DNA of 64,000 bases from Methanosphaerula palustris E1-9c (GTDB lineage Archaea; Halobacteriota; Methanomicrobia; Methanomicrobiales; Methanospirillaceae): positions 2,831,242 to 2,895,241 of the forward strand of contig NC_011832.1 of assembly GCF_000021965.1 (NCBI RefSeq). Reading direction: 5' to 3'. A program made the position numbers and the translations under genes. A model generated the notes under the pieces. That model was not told the origin of the DNA. It made no database searches and saw only the letters and a program-made list of their open reading frames with translations. Below are positions 8,074-16,760 of this stretch, piece after piece; positions within the stretch are counted from its first letter, which is position 1, and each line of letters opens with the position of its first letter.

Positions 8074-9581
8074 CACGCCCCCACCGGTTTCACATCGAGC
8101 ACCTTCATCATCGATTCGTCGAGCATATACCCGCGGAGCCGATCCCGGTTGCCGCGGAGGCTCTCAATGCTGTTGATTCCAGCCGCACCCATCAGGTCCA
8201 TGATCTCCAGGGTCCACCCCTGGATCAGGTTGGCAACCTGCGTCGCCCCAACCTCGGGGTCAAGCCGGTTCACGAGATCTTGCCGCTGAGTCGCGATCCC
8301 CCAGGGGCAGAGGTTGCGATAACAACTACCGCAGACCCTGCATCCGAGCGCGACCAGCGCTGCTGTCCCGATATAGACAGCGTCTGCACCGAGGGCGATC
8401 ACCTTCGTCACATCGGTTGAGTCCCGGATCCCGCCGCTGGCAATGATCGAAATCTCGTTTCTGATCCCCTGTGACCGAAGTTTGGCATCGACCGCGGCTA
8501 CGGCCGCCTCGATTGGGATACCGACATGATCCCGGAAGACCCGCGGAGCAGCCCCGGTACCGCCGCGGAACCCGTCGATCACCACTGCATCCGCCGAAGA
8601 TCGGGCGATCCCAGCTGCGATCGCGGCCACGTTGTGGACCGCGGCGATCTTCACAAAGACCGGCTTCTTCCACTCGGTCGCTTCCTTGAGCGCCCTGACC
8701 AGTTGAGCCAGATCCTCGATCGAATAGATGTCATGGTGCGGTGCCGGACTGATCGCATCACTGCCAACTGGGATCATCCTGGTCAGCGAGACCTCCTCAT
8801 TCACCTTCTCACCGGGGAGGTGGCCGCCGATCCCCGGTTTGGCCCCCTGTCCGATCTTGATCTCGATCGCTGCTCCGCGTTCCAAGTAGTTGATGTCAAC
8901 CCCGAACCTCCCTGAAGCAACCTGGACGATCATATGTTTCTGGAACGGGTACAGGGTCTTATGGAGACCACCCTCGCCGGTGCCCATGAAGGTGCCGGCC
9001 TTCTCTGCGGCCTTCGCAATCGCTGTCTGGGCATTCAGGCTGATCGCCCCGTAACTCATATGCCCGATCATGATCGGAGTTTCAAGCTGCAGGTTCGGTG
9101 CCAGCGTGGTCAGCAGGTCAACCTCTCCATCATGCTCCCGGACAGAAAGCCGGGCTGGTTTTTTTCCGATATAGGTCCGGAGTTCCATCGGTTCACGGAG
9201 CGGGTCGATCGACGGATTCGTCACCTGACAGGCGTCGAGGACCAGCCGGTCGAAGATGATCGGATAGGAGCCAGCATTCCCCATTCCGGAGAGGATGATC
9301 TTGCCGGTCCGGGCTTGATTGTAGATCGACTCCCGTACCTCTCGCGTCCAGACCGGATGGGTCCGATAATCAAGCGGCTTCTCTTTGAGTGAGATCGCAT
9401 CGCGGGGGCACATCGCAATACACCGGTGGCAGGCCGTGCAGTTCCGCGGGTTGACGATCGCGATCCGCTCCTCCTCCTTCTGAAAAACCCCATACGAACA
9501 GTTGTCGACACACCTGCCGCAGAGCATGCATTGATCTGAATCAATCGAGACTTTGTACCTGAGTGGGAGACTCCCGATCAT
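8073..9581 (-). CDS. Glutamate synthase, FMN/FeS catalytic domain subunit
   Basis: A 502-aa archaeal-type GltB core. The N-terminus holds two [4Fe-4S] motifs (CMLCGRCVDNC and CTACHRCIAMCP), a ferredoxin extension usual in archaeal versions. The FMN barrel follows (IMIGHMSYGAISLNAQTAI, GEGGLHK, KIGQGAKPGIGGHLPG, ASGGIRDSTDV) with the C-terminal cluster ligands CRVCGSCYRNLCPWGIAT. It catalyses reductive amination of 2-oxoglutarate by ammonia released from glutamine. Its start overlaps the amidotransferase stop (ATGA, 9578-9581). Confidence 0.93.
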   Translation of the reverse strand: MIGSLPLRYKVSIDSDQCMLCGRCVDNCSYGVFQKEEERIAIVNPRNCTACHRCIAMCPRDAISLKEKPLDYRTHPVWTREVRESIYNQARTGKIILSGMGNAGSYPIIFDRLVLDACQVTNPSIDPLREPMELRTYIGKKPARLSVREHDGEVDLLTTLAPNLQLETPIMIGHMSYGAISLNAQTAIAKAAEKAGTFMGTGEGGLHKTLYPFQKHMIVQVASGRFGVDINYLERGAAIEIKIGQGAKPGIGGHLPGEKVNEEVSLTRMIPVGSDAISPAPHHDIYSIEDLAQLVRALKEATEWKKPVFVKIAAVHNVAAIAAGIARSSADAVVIDGFRGGTGAAPRVFRDHVGIPIEAAVAAVDAKLRSQGIRNEISIIASGGIRDSTDVTKVIALGADAVYIGTAALVALGCRVCGSCYRNLCPWGIATQRQDLVNRLDPEVGATQVANLIQGWTLEIMDLMGAAGINSIESLRGNRDRLRGYMLDESMMKVLDVKPVGA

Positions 9582-10630
9582 GCCACGACCCTCCCGATGA
9601 TCGGGTCGCCTGCTCTCGGAGTGAAGACGTCGTCGATATCCGGATCCATCGCACGGATAGCTGCCTCTTCACTGGAGACATACAGCTTCGAACCGTTCTC
9701 TGCCCCGACCAGCGGACGGAGCTTGGAGCGATCGGTGAACGCGACCATTGTATCCTGGTCGGCTACCACAATGGCGAACGGTCCGTTCATCATCGCCGAG
9801 GCATAGGTGAGCCGGATCGCCCGGTCGAGTTCCTGCTGCTTCGGCACTTCCCGGTCGATCTCGTCCCAGAACGGCGGGGCAAGCGCACGGACGGTCATCT
9901 CCTGTGAGAGACCATGCTGGCGGGCCAGCAGATCGACCATGTAGGCAACGACCTCGGTGTCGGTGAACATCGAGCATTGATACCCAAAGCTCTCGATATA
10001 TCGCCGGTTGGTCCCGTACGAGGTGATCTCACCATTGTGCACGACCGACCAATTCAACAGATTGAACGGGTGAGCCCCGCCCCACCAGCCTGGAGTATTG
10101 GTCGGGTAGCGGTTGTGTCCCATCCAGATGTAGCCTGAGTAGTCCTCGATCCGGTAGAAGTCGGCAACCTCTTCTGGCCATCCTGCGGCCTTGAAGACAC
10201 CGAGGTTCTTGCCTGAAGAGAAGATCAGGGCTCCGGTCACCTGGGTGTTCACCTTCATCACCAGGCTGGTCACAATATCCTCTGCAGGTGTGGAACTGCG
10301 TGTCATCAGGCTGGTATCCGGGGCGAAGAAGTACCGCCATGGCGTGTGCACCCTGCGCAGACCCTGCTGTTCATAGGTCGGGATCTCCTCGTCATGGATG
10401 ATGGTACCCCACTGACTGAGCAGTGCATCGACCGCCTTCTTGTGCTCATGCACATTGTCGAAGAAGACGTGCAGTGCATAGTAGTCCTTGAACTCAGGAT
10501 AGACGCCATAGGCGACATAGCCAGCTCCTTCGCCGCTCCCCCGCTCGTTCATCATGGAGAGCGCCGATTTTATATGAGAACCGTCCATCAGGGACCGGTT
10601 CCGATCGATAACACCAATTATCCCACACAT
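9578..10630 (-). CDS. Glutamate synthase, class II glutamine amidotransferase subunit
   Basis: 350 residues of the class II (Ntn) amidotransferase family. ATG 10630 is chosen because it gives MCGIIGV, placing the catalytic Cys at residue 2 (exposed after Met removal); an upstream in-frame GTG at 10639 would not. Other family features are MGHNRYPTNT and VVHNGEITS. It hydrolyses glutamine and delivers ammonia to the FMN subunit encoded next. It is the first gene of the four-gene operon and is divergent from glnA. Confidence 0.92.
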   Translation of the reverse strand: MCGIIGVIDRNRSLMDGSHIKSALSMMNERGSGEGAGYVAYGVYPEFKDYYALHVFFDNVHEHKKAVDALLSQWGTIIHDEEIPTYEQQGLRRVHTPWRYFFAPDTSLMTRSSTPAEDIVTSLVMKVNTQVTGALIFSSGKNLGVFKAAGWPEEVADFYRIEDYSGYIWMGHNRYPTNTPGWWGGAHPFNLLNWSVVHNGEITSYGTNRRYIESFGYQCSMFTDTEVVAYMVDLLARQHGLSQEMTVRALAPPFWDEIDREVPKQQELDRAIRLTYASAMMNGPFAIVVADQDTMVAFTDRSKLRPLVGAENGSKLYVSSEEAAIRAMDPDIDDVFTPRAGDPIIGRVVA

Positions 10631-10682
10631 GGCAACCACAAAATACTCTCGATAGAGTTCAACATTATACAGTATTCTCTTA

Positions 10683-10704
10683 ATACCTATATTACAGTAG
10701 GTAT
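10683..10704. promoter_or_regulatory. Inverted-repeat operator between glutamate synthase operon and glnA
   Basis: Perfect 7-bp arms ATACCTA and TAGGTAT separated by 8 nt, in the 104-bp divergent promoter. The right arm overlaps a TATA-like TATAAGTA (10702-10709) that would serve glnA. A second short repeat, GAAG-TTTT-CTTC, lies at 10720-10731 just before the glnA start. The position over the basal promoter suggests a repressor site, as for the archaeal nitrogen regulator NrpR, although the arms do not match the GGAA-N6-TTCC operator I know for Methanococcus. Confidence 0.55.
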
Positions 10705-10734
10705 AAGTAGAATTGGGTAGAAGTTTTCTTCCAT

Positions 10735-12063
10735 ATGTCTGGAGACGTAGTATCCGGGATGCTGGAACGGATCGATGCGGATCTGATAAAATTCATCAGA
10801 CTGCAGTTCACCGATATCCTTGGAATCCCAAAGAATGTGGCCATCCCTGTGGAGCAGGCAGAGAAAGCACTCACTGAGGGAATATGGTTTGATGGTTCAT
10901 CTATAGAAGGTTTTACCAGGATCGAGGAGTCCGACATGTTGCTCAAGCCGGACCCTGCGACCTACGCGATCCTTCCGTGGAGACCACAGGACGGCAGAGT
11001 GGCACGGTTCATCTGTGACCTTCAGACCTACGGTGGCAAGCCTTTCGAGGGCGACCCACGGTATGTGCTGAAGAAGACCCTGGCAGAAGCCGCAAAGATG
11101 GGCTTCTCATTCAACACAGGCCCTGAACTGGAGTTCTTCCTCTTCCAGATGCAGAACGGCAGACCCACCACCGAGTTCGTCGACAGGGGTGCGTACTTCG
11201 ATCTGGCTCCGAACGATGCAGCAGAGGATGTCAGGCGGGAGATCGTTCTCGCCCTCTCTGATATGGGCTTTGAGATCGAGGCGTCGCACCACGAAGTGGC
11301 CGAGAGCCAGCATGAAATCGATTTCAAGTACAGCGATGCTCTGGATACCGCAGACAAGGTGATCACCTTCAAGTTTGCAGCCAAGGCGATTGCACTCAAG
11401 AGCGGAATGCATGCGACATTCATGCCCAAGCCGATCGGCGGAATCAACGGTAGTGGTATGCATACCCACGGTTCGCTCTCAAAGGACGGAAAGAACATCT
11501 TCTTCGATCCAAATGGCGACAAACAGCTCTCAGACACAGCACGTTATTACATCGGTGGGCTGCTCCACCATGCCCGTGCCATCACCCGGGTCGCCAACCC
11601 GACGATCAACTCGTACAAGCGGCTGGTGCCAGGCTATGAAGCCCCAGTCTATGTCTCCTGGTCTACAGCCAACCGTTCAGCCCTGATCAGGGTGCCGGCA
11701 GCCCGTGGCAACAGCACCAGGGCAGAGTTCAGATCCCCTGACCCGACGTGCAACCCGTACCTGACCTTCGCCTCGATGCTCGCGGCTGGGCTCGACGGGA
11801 TCAAGAACAAGATCGAGCCACCGGAGTCGACCGATGTGAACATCTTCCACATGACCGCAACAGAGCGGAAGAATCTTGGGATCACGATGTTGCCAGGCAG
11901 CCTCTACGAAGCCCACGAGGCACTGCTCGCGGACCCGGTCATCACCAACACTCTAGGCAACCACGTGGTCAGCGGTCTCAGTGCCATCACCACCGCAGAG
12001 CACGACTCGTTCAGGATGGCCGTGCACCCCTGGGAGATCGAGCGCTACCTCAACACCTTCTAA
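10735..12063 (+). CDS. glnA: Glutamine synthetase type I
   Basis: 442 residues, a full-length GSI. Visible motifs: WFDGSSIEGF near the N-terminus, GPELEFFLF, the ATP-binding KSGMHATFMPKPIGGINGSG (family KPxxGxNGSG), and NRSALIRVPA with the active-site Arg. No Tyr adenylylation motif of the NLYDLP type is evident near the C-terminus, consistent with the unadenylylated GSI-alpha group. The C-terminus is HPWEIERYLNTF. No Shine-Dalgarno is visible, and the TATA-like box lies about 30 nt before ATG, so the transcript may be nearly leaderless. It works with the divergent glutamate synthase as the GS/GOGAT pair. Confidence 0.97.
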   Translation: MSGDVVSGMLERIDADLIKFIRLQFTDILGIPKNVAIPVEQAEKALTEGIWFDGSSIEGFTRIEESDMLLKPDPATYAILPWRPQDGRVARFICDLQTYGGKPFEGDPRYVLKKTLAEAAKMGFSFNTGPELEFFLFQMQNGRPTTEFVDRGAYFDLAPNDAAEDVRREIVLALSDMGFEIEASHHEVAESQHEIDFKYSDALDTADKVITFKFAAKAIALKSGMHATFMPKPIGGINGSGMHTHGSLSKDGKNIFFDPNGDKQLSDTARYYIGGLLHHARAITRVANPTINSYKRLVPGYEAPVYVSWSTANRSALIRVPAARGNSTRAEFRSPDPTCNPYLTFASMLAAGLDGIKNKIEPPESTDVNIFHMTATERKNLGITMLPGSLYEAHEALLADPVITNTLGNHVVSGLSAITTAEHDSFRMAVHPWEIERYLNTF

Positions 12064-12065
12064 TC

Positions 12066-12072
12066 TTTTTTT
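12066..12072 (+). terminator. T-run terminator after glnA
   Basis: A run of seven T within 10 nt of the glnA stop; archaeal RNA polymerase terminates at such U-runs. The 173-nt gap up to the convergent gene shows no coding sequence. Confidence 0.45.
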
Positions 12073-12236
12073 AATAACAGTGAAACCAATATCCTTGACT
12101 GATTAAAGACGAAGGAAAATGAATTACTCTTGAATTAGGATGGTTCATCTGCTTCCTCCATCCTTTCTAAACAAAAATTCGAAGAATCCAGATATTATCA
12201 ACGATCAGGTTTTCAACAAAACAATACTGCCTGATG

Positions 12237-13652
12237 TCAGAAGGGACCGTCCTGTTCAAACGACCGTCCGAAGCTGAGCGCCAGTTCGGCCTTGTACAGC
12301 TCCTTTCCGAGATAGGCGGCATGGTCGAGGAGGGAGACCAGACCCTCTGCCTGAATCTCAGCAAAGACCTCCTCCCAATGAGAACCAACAAAGGCGGTCC
12401 CGTTGTGTACGGCCACGATCTGGCCGTCCTCGATTCCGATCCTGAAGTTCCCGGCCGGATCATAGGTGAGATCCGCGGCGAGGGGTGACACCTCGATCCG
12501 CTGCTGGTAGGCGAGTGGGGGCTCCCGCCGCCGCCGCTTCTCCTTGATCACCAACAGATCGAGGCCGACGTCCTTGGGATAGGGCCGGCACCGGACCAGC
12601 ATCATCATCTCAGTGGCCCGCCGCATCTCCTCGACAGCCCCATGCGTCTTGTCCGAGTGTTCACTGGCAAAGACCAGAGCAGCGTGAACCTCAAGCGCCA
12701 TCCCGGCCAGCAGGGCCTGTACCCCAACAGAGTCGGCATCGATCAGCTCGGTGACGTTCCCTGCGCCGAAGAAAAGCGGATACCCTGGTTCCTCCGGGAA
12801 CTCCCGGAGCGACCGGACCAGCCCTGACCCGACTGGCTGGAGGAGAGGATCCGCGATCAGCGAGACAATCCCGGCCTCTTCGGCGAGGGCCAGGTTCTCG
12901 ACCAGGGACTGATAGCGTGGTACCACCACAGCCGCGACACCGGCGGACGCCACCTCTGCACCGACCAGCGGAATGTTCTCCTCGTGGAGCGAGAGGACCA
13001 GGTCAGCCCGGAAGAGAGCGGCTCTAATTAACGCAGGGTCCTGCGAGTCCACGGCCAGTGGCCCCTCGATCGACTCGACCGCTGAAAAGCACCGGCGAAC
13101 ATCCTCCGGGGTCGCATCGAACCCGAATCCCAGGTCGACGATGTCAGCACCACGGGAGAAGAGGTCGGTGACCACGGCTGCCAGGTCAGGCTGCCGGGGG
13201 GCGTCCATCACCTCGGCCAGCACTTTCATCCGCGAGCCGCCACCGATCTTCACCCTCCGGATCAGCAGGTCTGGAATGGCCGACCGCTCCAGTCCAGCCA
13301 GTTTTCTGCCGGCCTCCTCCTGGCGTTGAAGTCGGATCAGTTCATCAGCAGGAAGCGTCCGCGAAAGTTCAAGTGAGCCGAGTCTGGAGAGGATCAGGGG
13401 GAGGTCGGCAGCATGCCTTGGACCACGGAAGACCGGCACCCCGGTCTCCTGCTCAACCTGAACAAAGGACGCGGTACACATCCCTGATACGATCACGAGA
13501 TCGTACTGTCGCTCTTTGAGCAGGGAGAGGAGCTGTAGTGGAGTCAGAAACGAGGCGATCTCCCCAGTCACGACCACCTCAGCATCAAACCCTGTGGCAG
13601 CCTCACTGACGAGTTGATAGGTCGCTGCACCGGTCGGTAGAAGAACAGGCAT
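12237..13652 (-). CDS. Dihydropteroate synthase-related protein
   Basis: About 471 residues of the archaeal dihydropteroate-synthase-like family. The central part has a pterin-binding TIM-barrel pattern (LAEVMDAPRQ, ADIVDLGFGFDATPEDV, LAVDSQDPALIRAA, SLIADPLLQP) with an N-terminal Rossmann-like part and a C-terminal extension. In methanogens it is thought to act in tetrahydromethanopterin synthesis, but the reaction is not established from sequence. ATG 13652 is chosen because AAGGAGAC lies 4-5 nt upstream; the open frame continues 25 codons further without family sequence. The PHP gene is divergent 43 nt away. Confidence 0.8.
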   Translation of the reverse strand: MPVLLPTGAATYQLVSEAATGFDAEVVVTGEIASFLTPLQLLSLLKERQYDLVIVSGMCTASFVQVEQETGVPVFRGPRHAADLPLILSRLGSLELSRTLPADELIRLQRQEEAGRKLAGLERSAIPDLLIRRVKIGGGSRMKVLAEVMDAPRQPDLAAVVTDLFSRGADIVDLGFGFDATPEDVRRCFSAVESIEGPLAVDSQDPALIRAALFRADLVLSLHEENIPLVGAEVASAGVAAVVVPRYQSLVENLALAEEAGIVSLIADPLLQPVGSGLVRSLREFPEEPGYPLFFGAGNVTELIDADSVGVQALLAGMALEVHAALVFASEHSDKTHGAVEEMRRATEMMMLVRCRPYPKDVGLDLLVIKEKRRRREPPLAYQQRIEVSPLAADLTYDPAGNFRIGIEDGQIVAVHNGTAFVGSHWEEVFAEIQAEGLVSLLDHAAYLGKELYKAELALSFGRSFEQDGPF

Positions 13653-13695
13653 ACGTCTCCTTAATAGTGAGAAGGATAAAAAATAGTACTGTTTG

Positions 13696-14361
13696 ATGCT
13701 CAACTGTGACCTGCATATCCATACCAACCACTCACGCGACGGCGAGTCGAGCGTCGAGGAGATCCTGCTTCAGGCAGAGAAGGTCGGGCTGGATGCAATT
13801 GCAATCACTGATCATGATACGATGGACGGGGCCTGGTACGCGGCTAAAATCAAAAGTCGTGTGCTTGTAATCCCCGGGATCGAAGTCTCGACAGCACAGG
13901 GGCACCTGCTCGTACTCGGAGGGACCAGCGTGATCCCGCCCAGCCTCGACGTGATCGAGACAATACGACTCGCCAACGCCCAGGGTGCTGTGACGATCCT
14001 GCCCCATCCGTTCCACATCTGGAGGCATGCCGTCGGGCTGAAAGTGAAGTCCGCTCTTGAGGCGGTCGACGCGATCGAGGTCTTCAATAGCCGGTACATC
14101 GTCGGGCAGGCGAACAGAAAGGCCGCACGCGGGGCACGCAGGGTTCACAAGCCAGCTGTTGGTGGTTCAGACGCTCATCATGCCCGGTACGTCGGGTTTG
14201 GAAGGACAACCATCGATGCTGAGAGGACCGTCGAATCTATCCTCGAAGCGATTCGGGCCGGAAAGACCGTGCCCGGTGGAAGAATGACCCCACTGCGGAC
14301 CTATACCCGGCAATCGATCAAAAGTACCTGGCGGCGTGTCCGGCGCCATGTCCACCGATGA
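13696..14361 (+). CDS. PHP-domain metal-dependent phosphoesterase
   Basis: About 221 residues with all PHP motifs: CDLHIHTNHSRDG, AITDHDTMDG, PGIEVS, ILPHPFH and GGSDAHHARYVG, supplying His/Asp/Glu metal ligands. These enzymes hydrolyse phosphoesters; the substrate is not predictable. ATG 13696 is preferred to the in-frame TTG at 13693. The stop overlaps the truA start (ATGA). The basic tail (SIKSTWRRVRRHVHR) could bind nucleic acid, which is only a guess. Confidence 0.88.
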   Translation: MLNCDLHIHTNHSRDGESSVEEILLQAEKVGLDAIAITDHDTMDGAWYAAKIKSRVLVIPGIEVSTAQGHLLVLGGTSVIPPSLDVIETIRLANAQGAVTILPHPFHIWRHAVGLKVKSALEAVDAIEVFNSRYIVGQANRKAARGARRVHKPAVGGSDAHHARYVGFGRTTIDAERTVESILEAIRAGKTVPGGRMTPLRTYTRQSIKSTWRRVRRHVHR

Positions 14362-15200
14362 GGCTGGCATTCCAGCTCTCGTACGACGGGAACCAGTTCC
14401 GGGGGTCCCAGCTCCAACCTGCCTACCGGACGGTTGAGGGGGAGCTTATCACCGCCTGTCAGCGGGTCCAGCTCTTCGATGATCCTTGCAAGGCAGGGTT
14501 CGCCCTGGCTGGCAGGACCGACCGGGGTGTGCACGCCCGGGGCCAGGTCGGTGCCTTCTCAACACCGTTCCCCGAGCGGGCGGTGGAGGCGCTCAACGGG
14601 CAGCTCTCACCCGACCTATGGTGTAACGGGTTCGCCGAAGTGCCTCCCTCGTTCCACCCGCGCTTCGATGCCATATCACGCACATACCGCTACTTCTTTG
14701 CCGACTGGCCCCTCGATATCAGAGCGATGGATCAGGCCGCAGCGGCCCTGATCGGGACTCACGACTTCTCACGACTCGCACGGGTGAGGGAGAAGAGCCC
14801 GATCCGGACCGTCAAGTCGGCCCGGGTTTTCCAGGACAGAGGGATACCGGTCTTTGAAGTGACCGCCCACACCTATCTCTGGCACATGGTCAGGTGCATG
14901 GCGGCGGCGCTCCTCCTGATCGGAACCCACGAACGGGAGCCAGAACTGATGGAGCGGCTCCTCTCTGGGAAATGCAGAAGAAACCCGCCGGCAGCCCCGG
15001 CTGATGGATTGGTGCTCTGGGACGTGGACTGTGGGGTCACCTTCACCCCGACTGAACCCGACCCACGGAGCAGGGACTGGATTGGTTCGGCCAGGCGGGA
15101 GGCGATGGTCCGGGAACGGATCATTGGCCTCCTAGACCGGAGTGGCGTTGACCGACGGGGGAAGGAGCCGGGCGATGATAGCGGACGGGACCTGCTCTGA
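14358..15200 (+). CDS. truA: tRNA pseudouridine synthase A
   Basis: 280 residues. The catalytic Asp is D55 in ALAGRTDRGVHA, with YDGNQFRGSQ near the N-terminus and FEVTAHTYLWHMVRCM in the C-terminal half, all TruA hallmarks. It makes pseudouridine at positions 38-40 of tRNA. It is translationally coupled to the PHP gene. The last 69 nt overlap antiparallel with the next gene, and the acidic/basic tail there (DRRGKEPGDD) is probably not conserved. Confidence 0.93.
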   Translation: MRLAFQLSYDGNQFRGSQLQPAYRTVEGELITACQRVQLFDDPCKAGFALAGRTDRGVHARGQVGAFSTPFPERAVEALNGQLSPDLWCNGFAEVPPSFHPRFDAISRTYRYFFADWPLDIRAMDQAAAALIGTHDFSRLARVREKSPIRTVKSARVFQDRGIPVFEVTAHTYLWHMVRCMAAALLLIGTHEREPELMERLLSGKCRRNPPAAPADGLVLWDVDCGVTFTPTEPDPRSRDWIGSARREAMVRERIIGLLDRSGVDRRGKEPGDDSGRDLL

Positions 15201-15779
15201 GGTCCGGACTCCAAGGGAGAAACTAGCATCACTGTCAACAAGGCCGTTGTACGTCGCATCGAGCTTGAAGGAGAACGAAAGGAGCGGATAGCCAAGTATC
15301 GTCACCGCGGCCTGTTTCTGCGTGATCTCCTTCTGCTCCCCGACCTTGATGTCATAAGGAACCTTGTCGACCGAGAGGCTAACATGGTCGGCATACGGAA
15401 TCGCAACGATCAGGATATTACCGATCTGCACTGGGTTGGAGTTCGGGAAGGTCACGTCATAGGTGACAGTATACGGATAGTGTGCTGCCTGTTCCGACCC
15501 ACCGATCGTGATCCCGATCGAGATGAAGGCGACGATCAGGGTGATCAACACAAGGCCGATCAGGGAGAGACCCAGGTACCATCCCCAGCGAGATCGTACA
15601 CTCCTCTTCTGGGGAGCCGGGACAGAAGGAGGAGGGGGGCGGGCAGAGACTGGTTCCATGGAGGGAGTTATCTGAGGAGAAGAAGGTCCTGTTGATGGGC
15701 CCTCGGTGGATTTTGTTGCGCTCTCGGCCTCTATCTTTTCATCAATCTCAAAGATCATATCCTGATCGTCCATTCCCAT
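15132..15779 (-). CDS. Single-pass membrane protein of unknown function
   Basis: 215 residues: an acidic N-terminus with Pro/Ser-rich linker (about 1-65), one transmembrane helix (about 66-92, WYLGLSLIGLVLITLIV), then an extracytoplasmic beta-rich domain (YTVTYDVTFPNSNPVQIG). The end, PSAIIARLLPPSV, is hydrophobic. No family recognised. ATG 15773 is an alternative start with better spacing to GAGAGG. It ends in TAG, one of few genes here to do so. Confidence 0.7.
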   Translation of the reverse strand: MGMDDQDMIFEIDEKIEAESATKSTEGPSTGPSSPQITPSMEPVSARPPPPSVPAPQKRSVRSRWGWYLGLSLIGLVLITLIVAFISIGITIGGSEQAAHYPYTVTYDVTFPNSNPVQIGNILIVAIPYADHVSLSVDKVPYDIKVGEQKEITQKQAAVTILGYPLLSFSFKLDATYNGLVDSDASFSLGVRTSEQVPSAIIARLLPPSVNATPV

Positions 15780-15878
15780 GCCTCTCTATAATCAGTAGTG
15801 TCGTGAGCGCCGTATTAAGGTTATGTGACGGTAATTATCATTATAAAAGATGATAGATATATACTACCAGTGACCTAC

Positions 15879-16760
15879 ATGAGTGAACTACCGAAAGAGG
15901 AGTACCTGAAGAAATGCACCTCTGCCTGTGCAGGGTGCAGTTCTACCCTCTGCCTCCGTTATGTCCTGAAGGCCGCAGGCCCGGACACGGTGCTGGTGGT
16001 CCCCGCATGCTGTACGAGCGTGCTGCAGGGGATCTACCCGACCACGGCGATGAACGTCCCGGTTTACAATGTAGCGTTTGCAGCGGCCGCTGCGTGCGCT
16101 TCAGGGATGAGCACGGCCTTTTCAGCCACAGGCAAAAAGACCAATGTGATCGCCTATGCCGGCGACGGCGGAACGGTGGATATCGGGATCCAGGCACTAT
16201 CAGGGGCCCTGGAGCGTGGGACAAACTTTCTCTATATCTGCTACGATAACGAAGCATACGGCAACACCGGGATGCAGCGGTCAGGGGCGACCCCGATAGG
16301 GGCCAGGACCACGACGACCCCCGGCGGAAAGCTCGAGACCAAGAAGGATATCGACCGGATCGTCGCTGCCCACGAACCGCCCTATATGGCGACCGCATGC
16401 AGCGCCTATCCCCAGGATCTATATAAAAAGGTGAAGAAGGCGCTCTCGATACAGGGGCCGAAGTTCATCCATATCCTCGCTCCATGCCCCCCAGGATGGC
16501 GGTACCCCACAGAGAAGACGGTCGAACTCGGAAAACTGGCCGTCAGGACCGGGGTCTGGATGCTGTACGAGCGGGAAGCAGGAAAACTGACGATCAATGG
16601 TATCTCCAAGGCCGCGATGAAGAAACCGCTCCCCCTTGAGGAATATCTCTCTGCCCAGGGCAGGTTCAAGGGTATCTCGGTGGAGGCTATCAGGGAGATG
16701 CAACTCACGCTTGAACGAAACCAGCGGCGCCTCCGTAATGAGGAGGAAGGACTATGCTGA
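15879..16760 (+). CDS. porB: Pyruvate:ferredoxin oxidoreductase (pyruvate synthase), beta subunit
   Basis: TPP-binding beta subunit, about 293 residues. An N-terminal cysteine pair in CTSACAGCSS binds part of the [4Fe-4S] cluster, and the TPP motif is AYAGDGGTVDIG to CYDNEAYGNTG. It fits PorB rather than KorB (VPACCTSVLQGIYPTT region, mid-chain AAAACASGMSTA). ATG 15879 is chosen over upstream starts since family sequence begins MSELPKEEYLKK. A TATA-like TATAAAAG lies near 15842. First gene of a porB-A-G-D operon; it overlaps porA by 7 nt. Confidence 0.9.
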   Translation: MSELPKEEYLKKCTSACAGCSSTLCLRYVLKAAGPDTVLVVPACCTSVLQGIYPTTAMNVPVYNVAFAAAAACASGMSTAFSATGKKTNVIAYAGDGGTVDIGIQALSGALERGTNFLYICYDNEAYGNTGMQRSGATPIGARTTTTPGGKLETKKDIDRIVAAHEPPYMATACSAYPQDLYKKVKKALSIQGPKFIHILAPCPPGWRYPTEKTVELGKLAVRTGVWMLYEREAGKLTINGISKAAMKKPLPLEEYLSAQGRFKGISVEAIREMQLTLERNQRRLRNEEEGLC

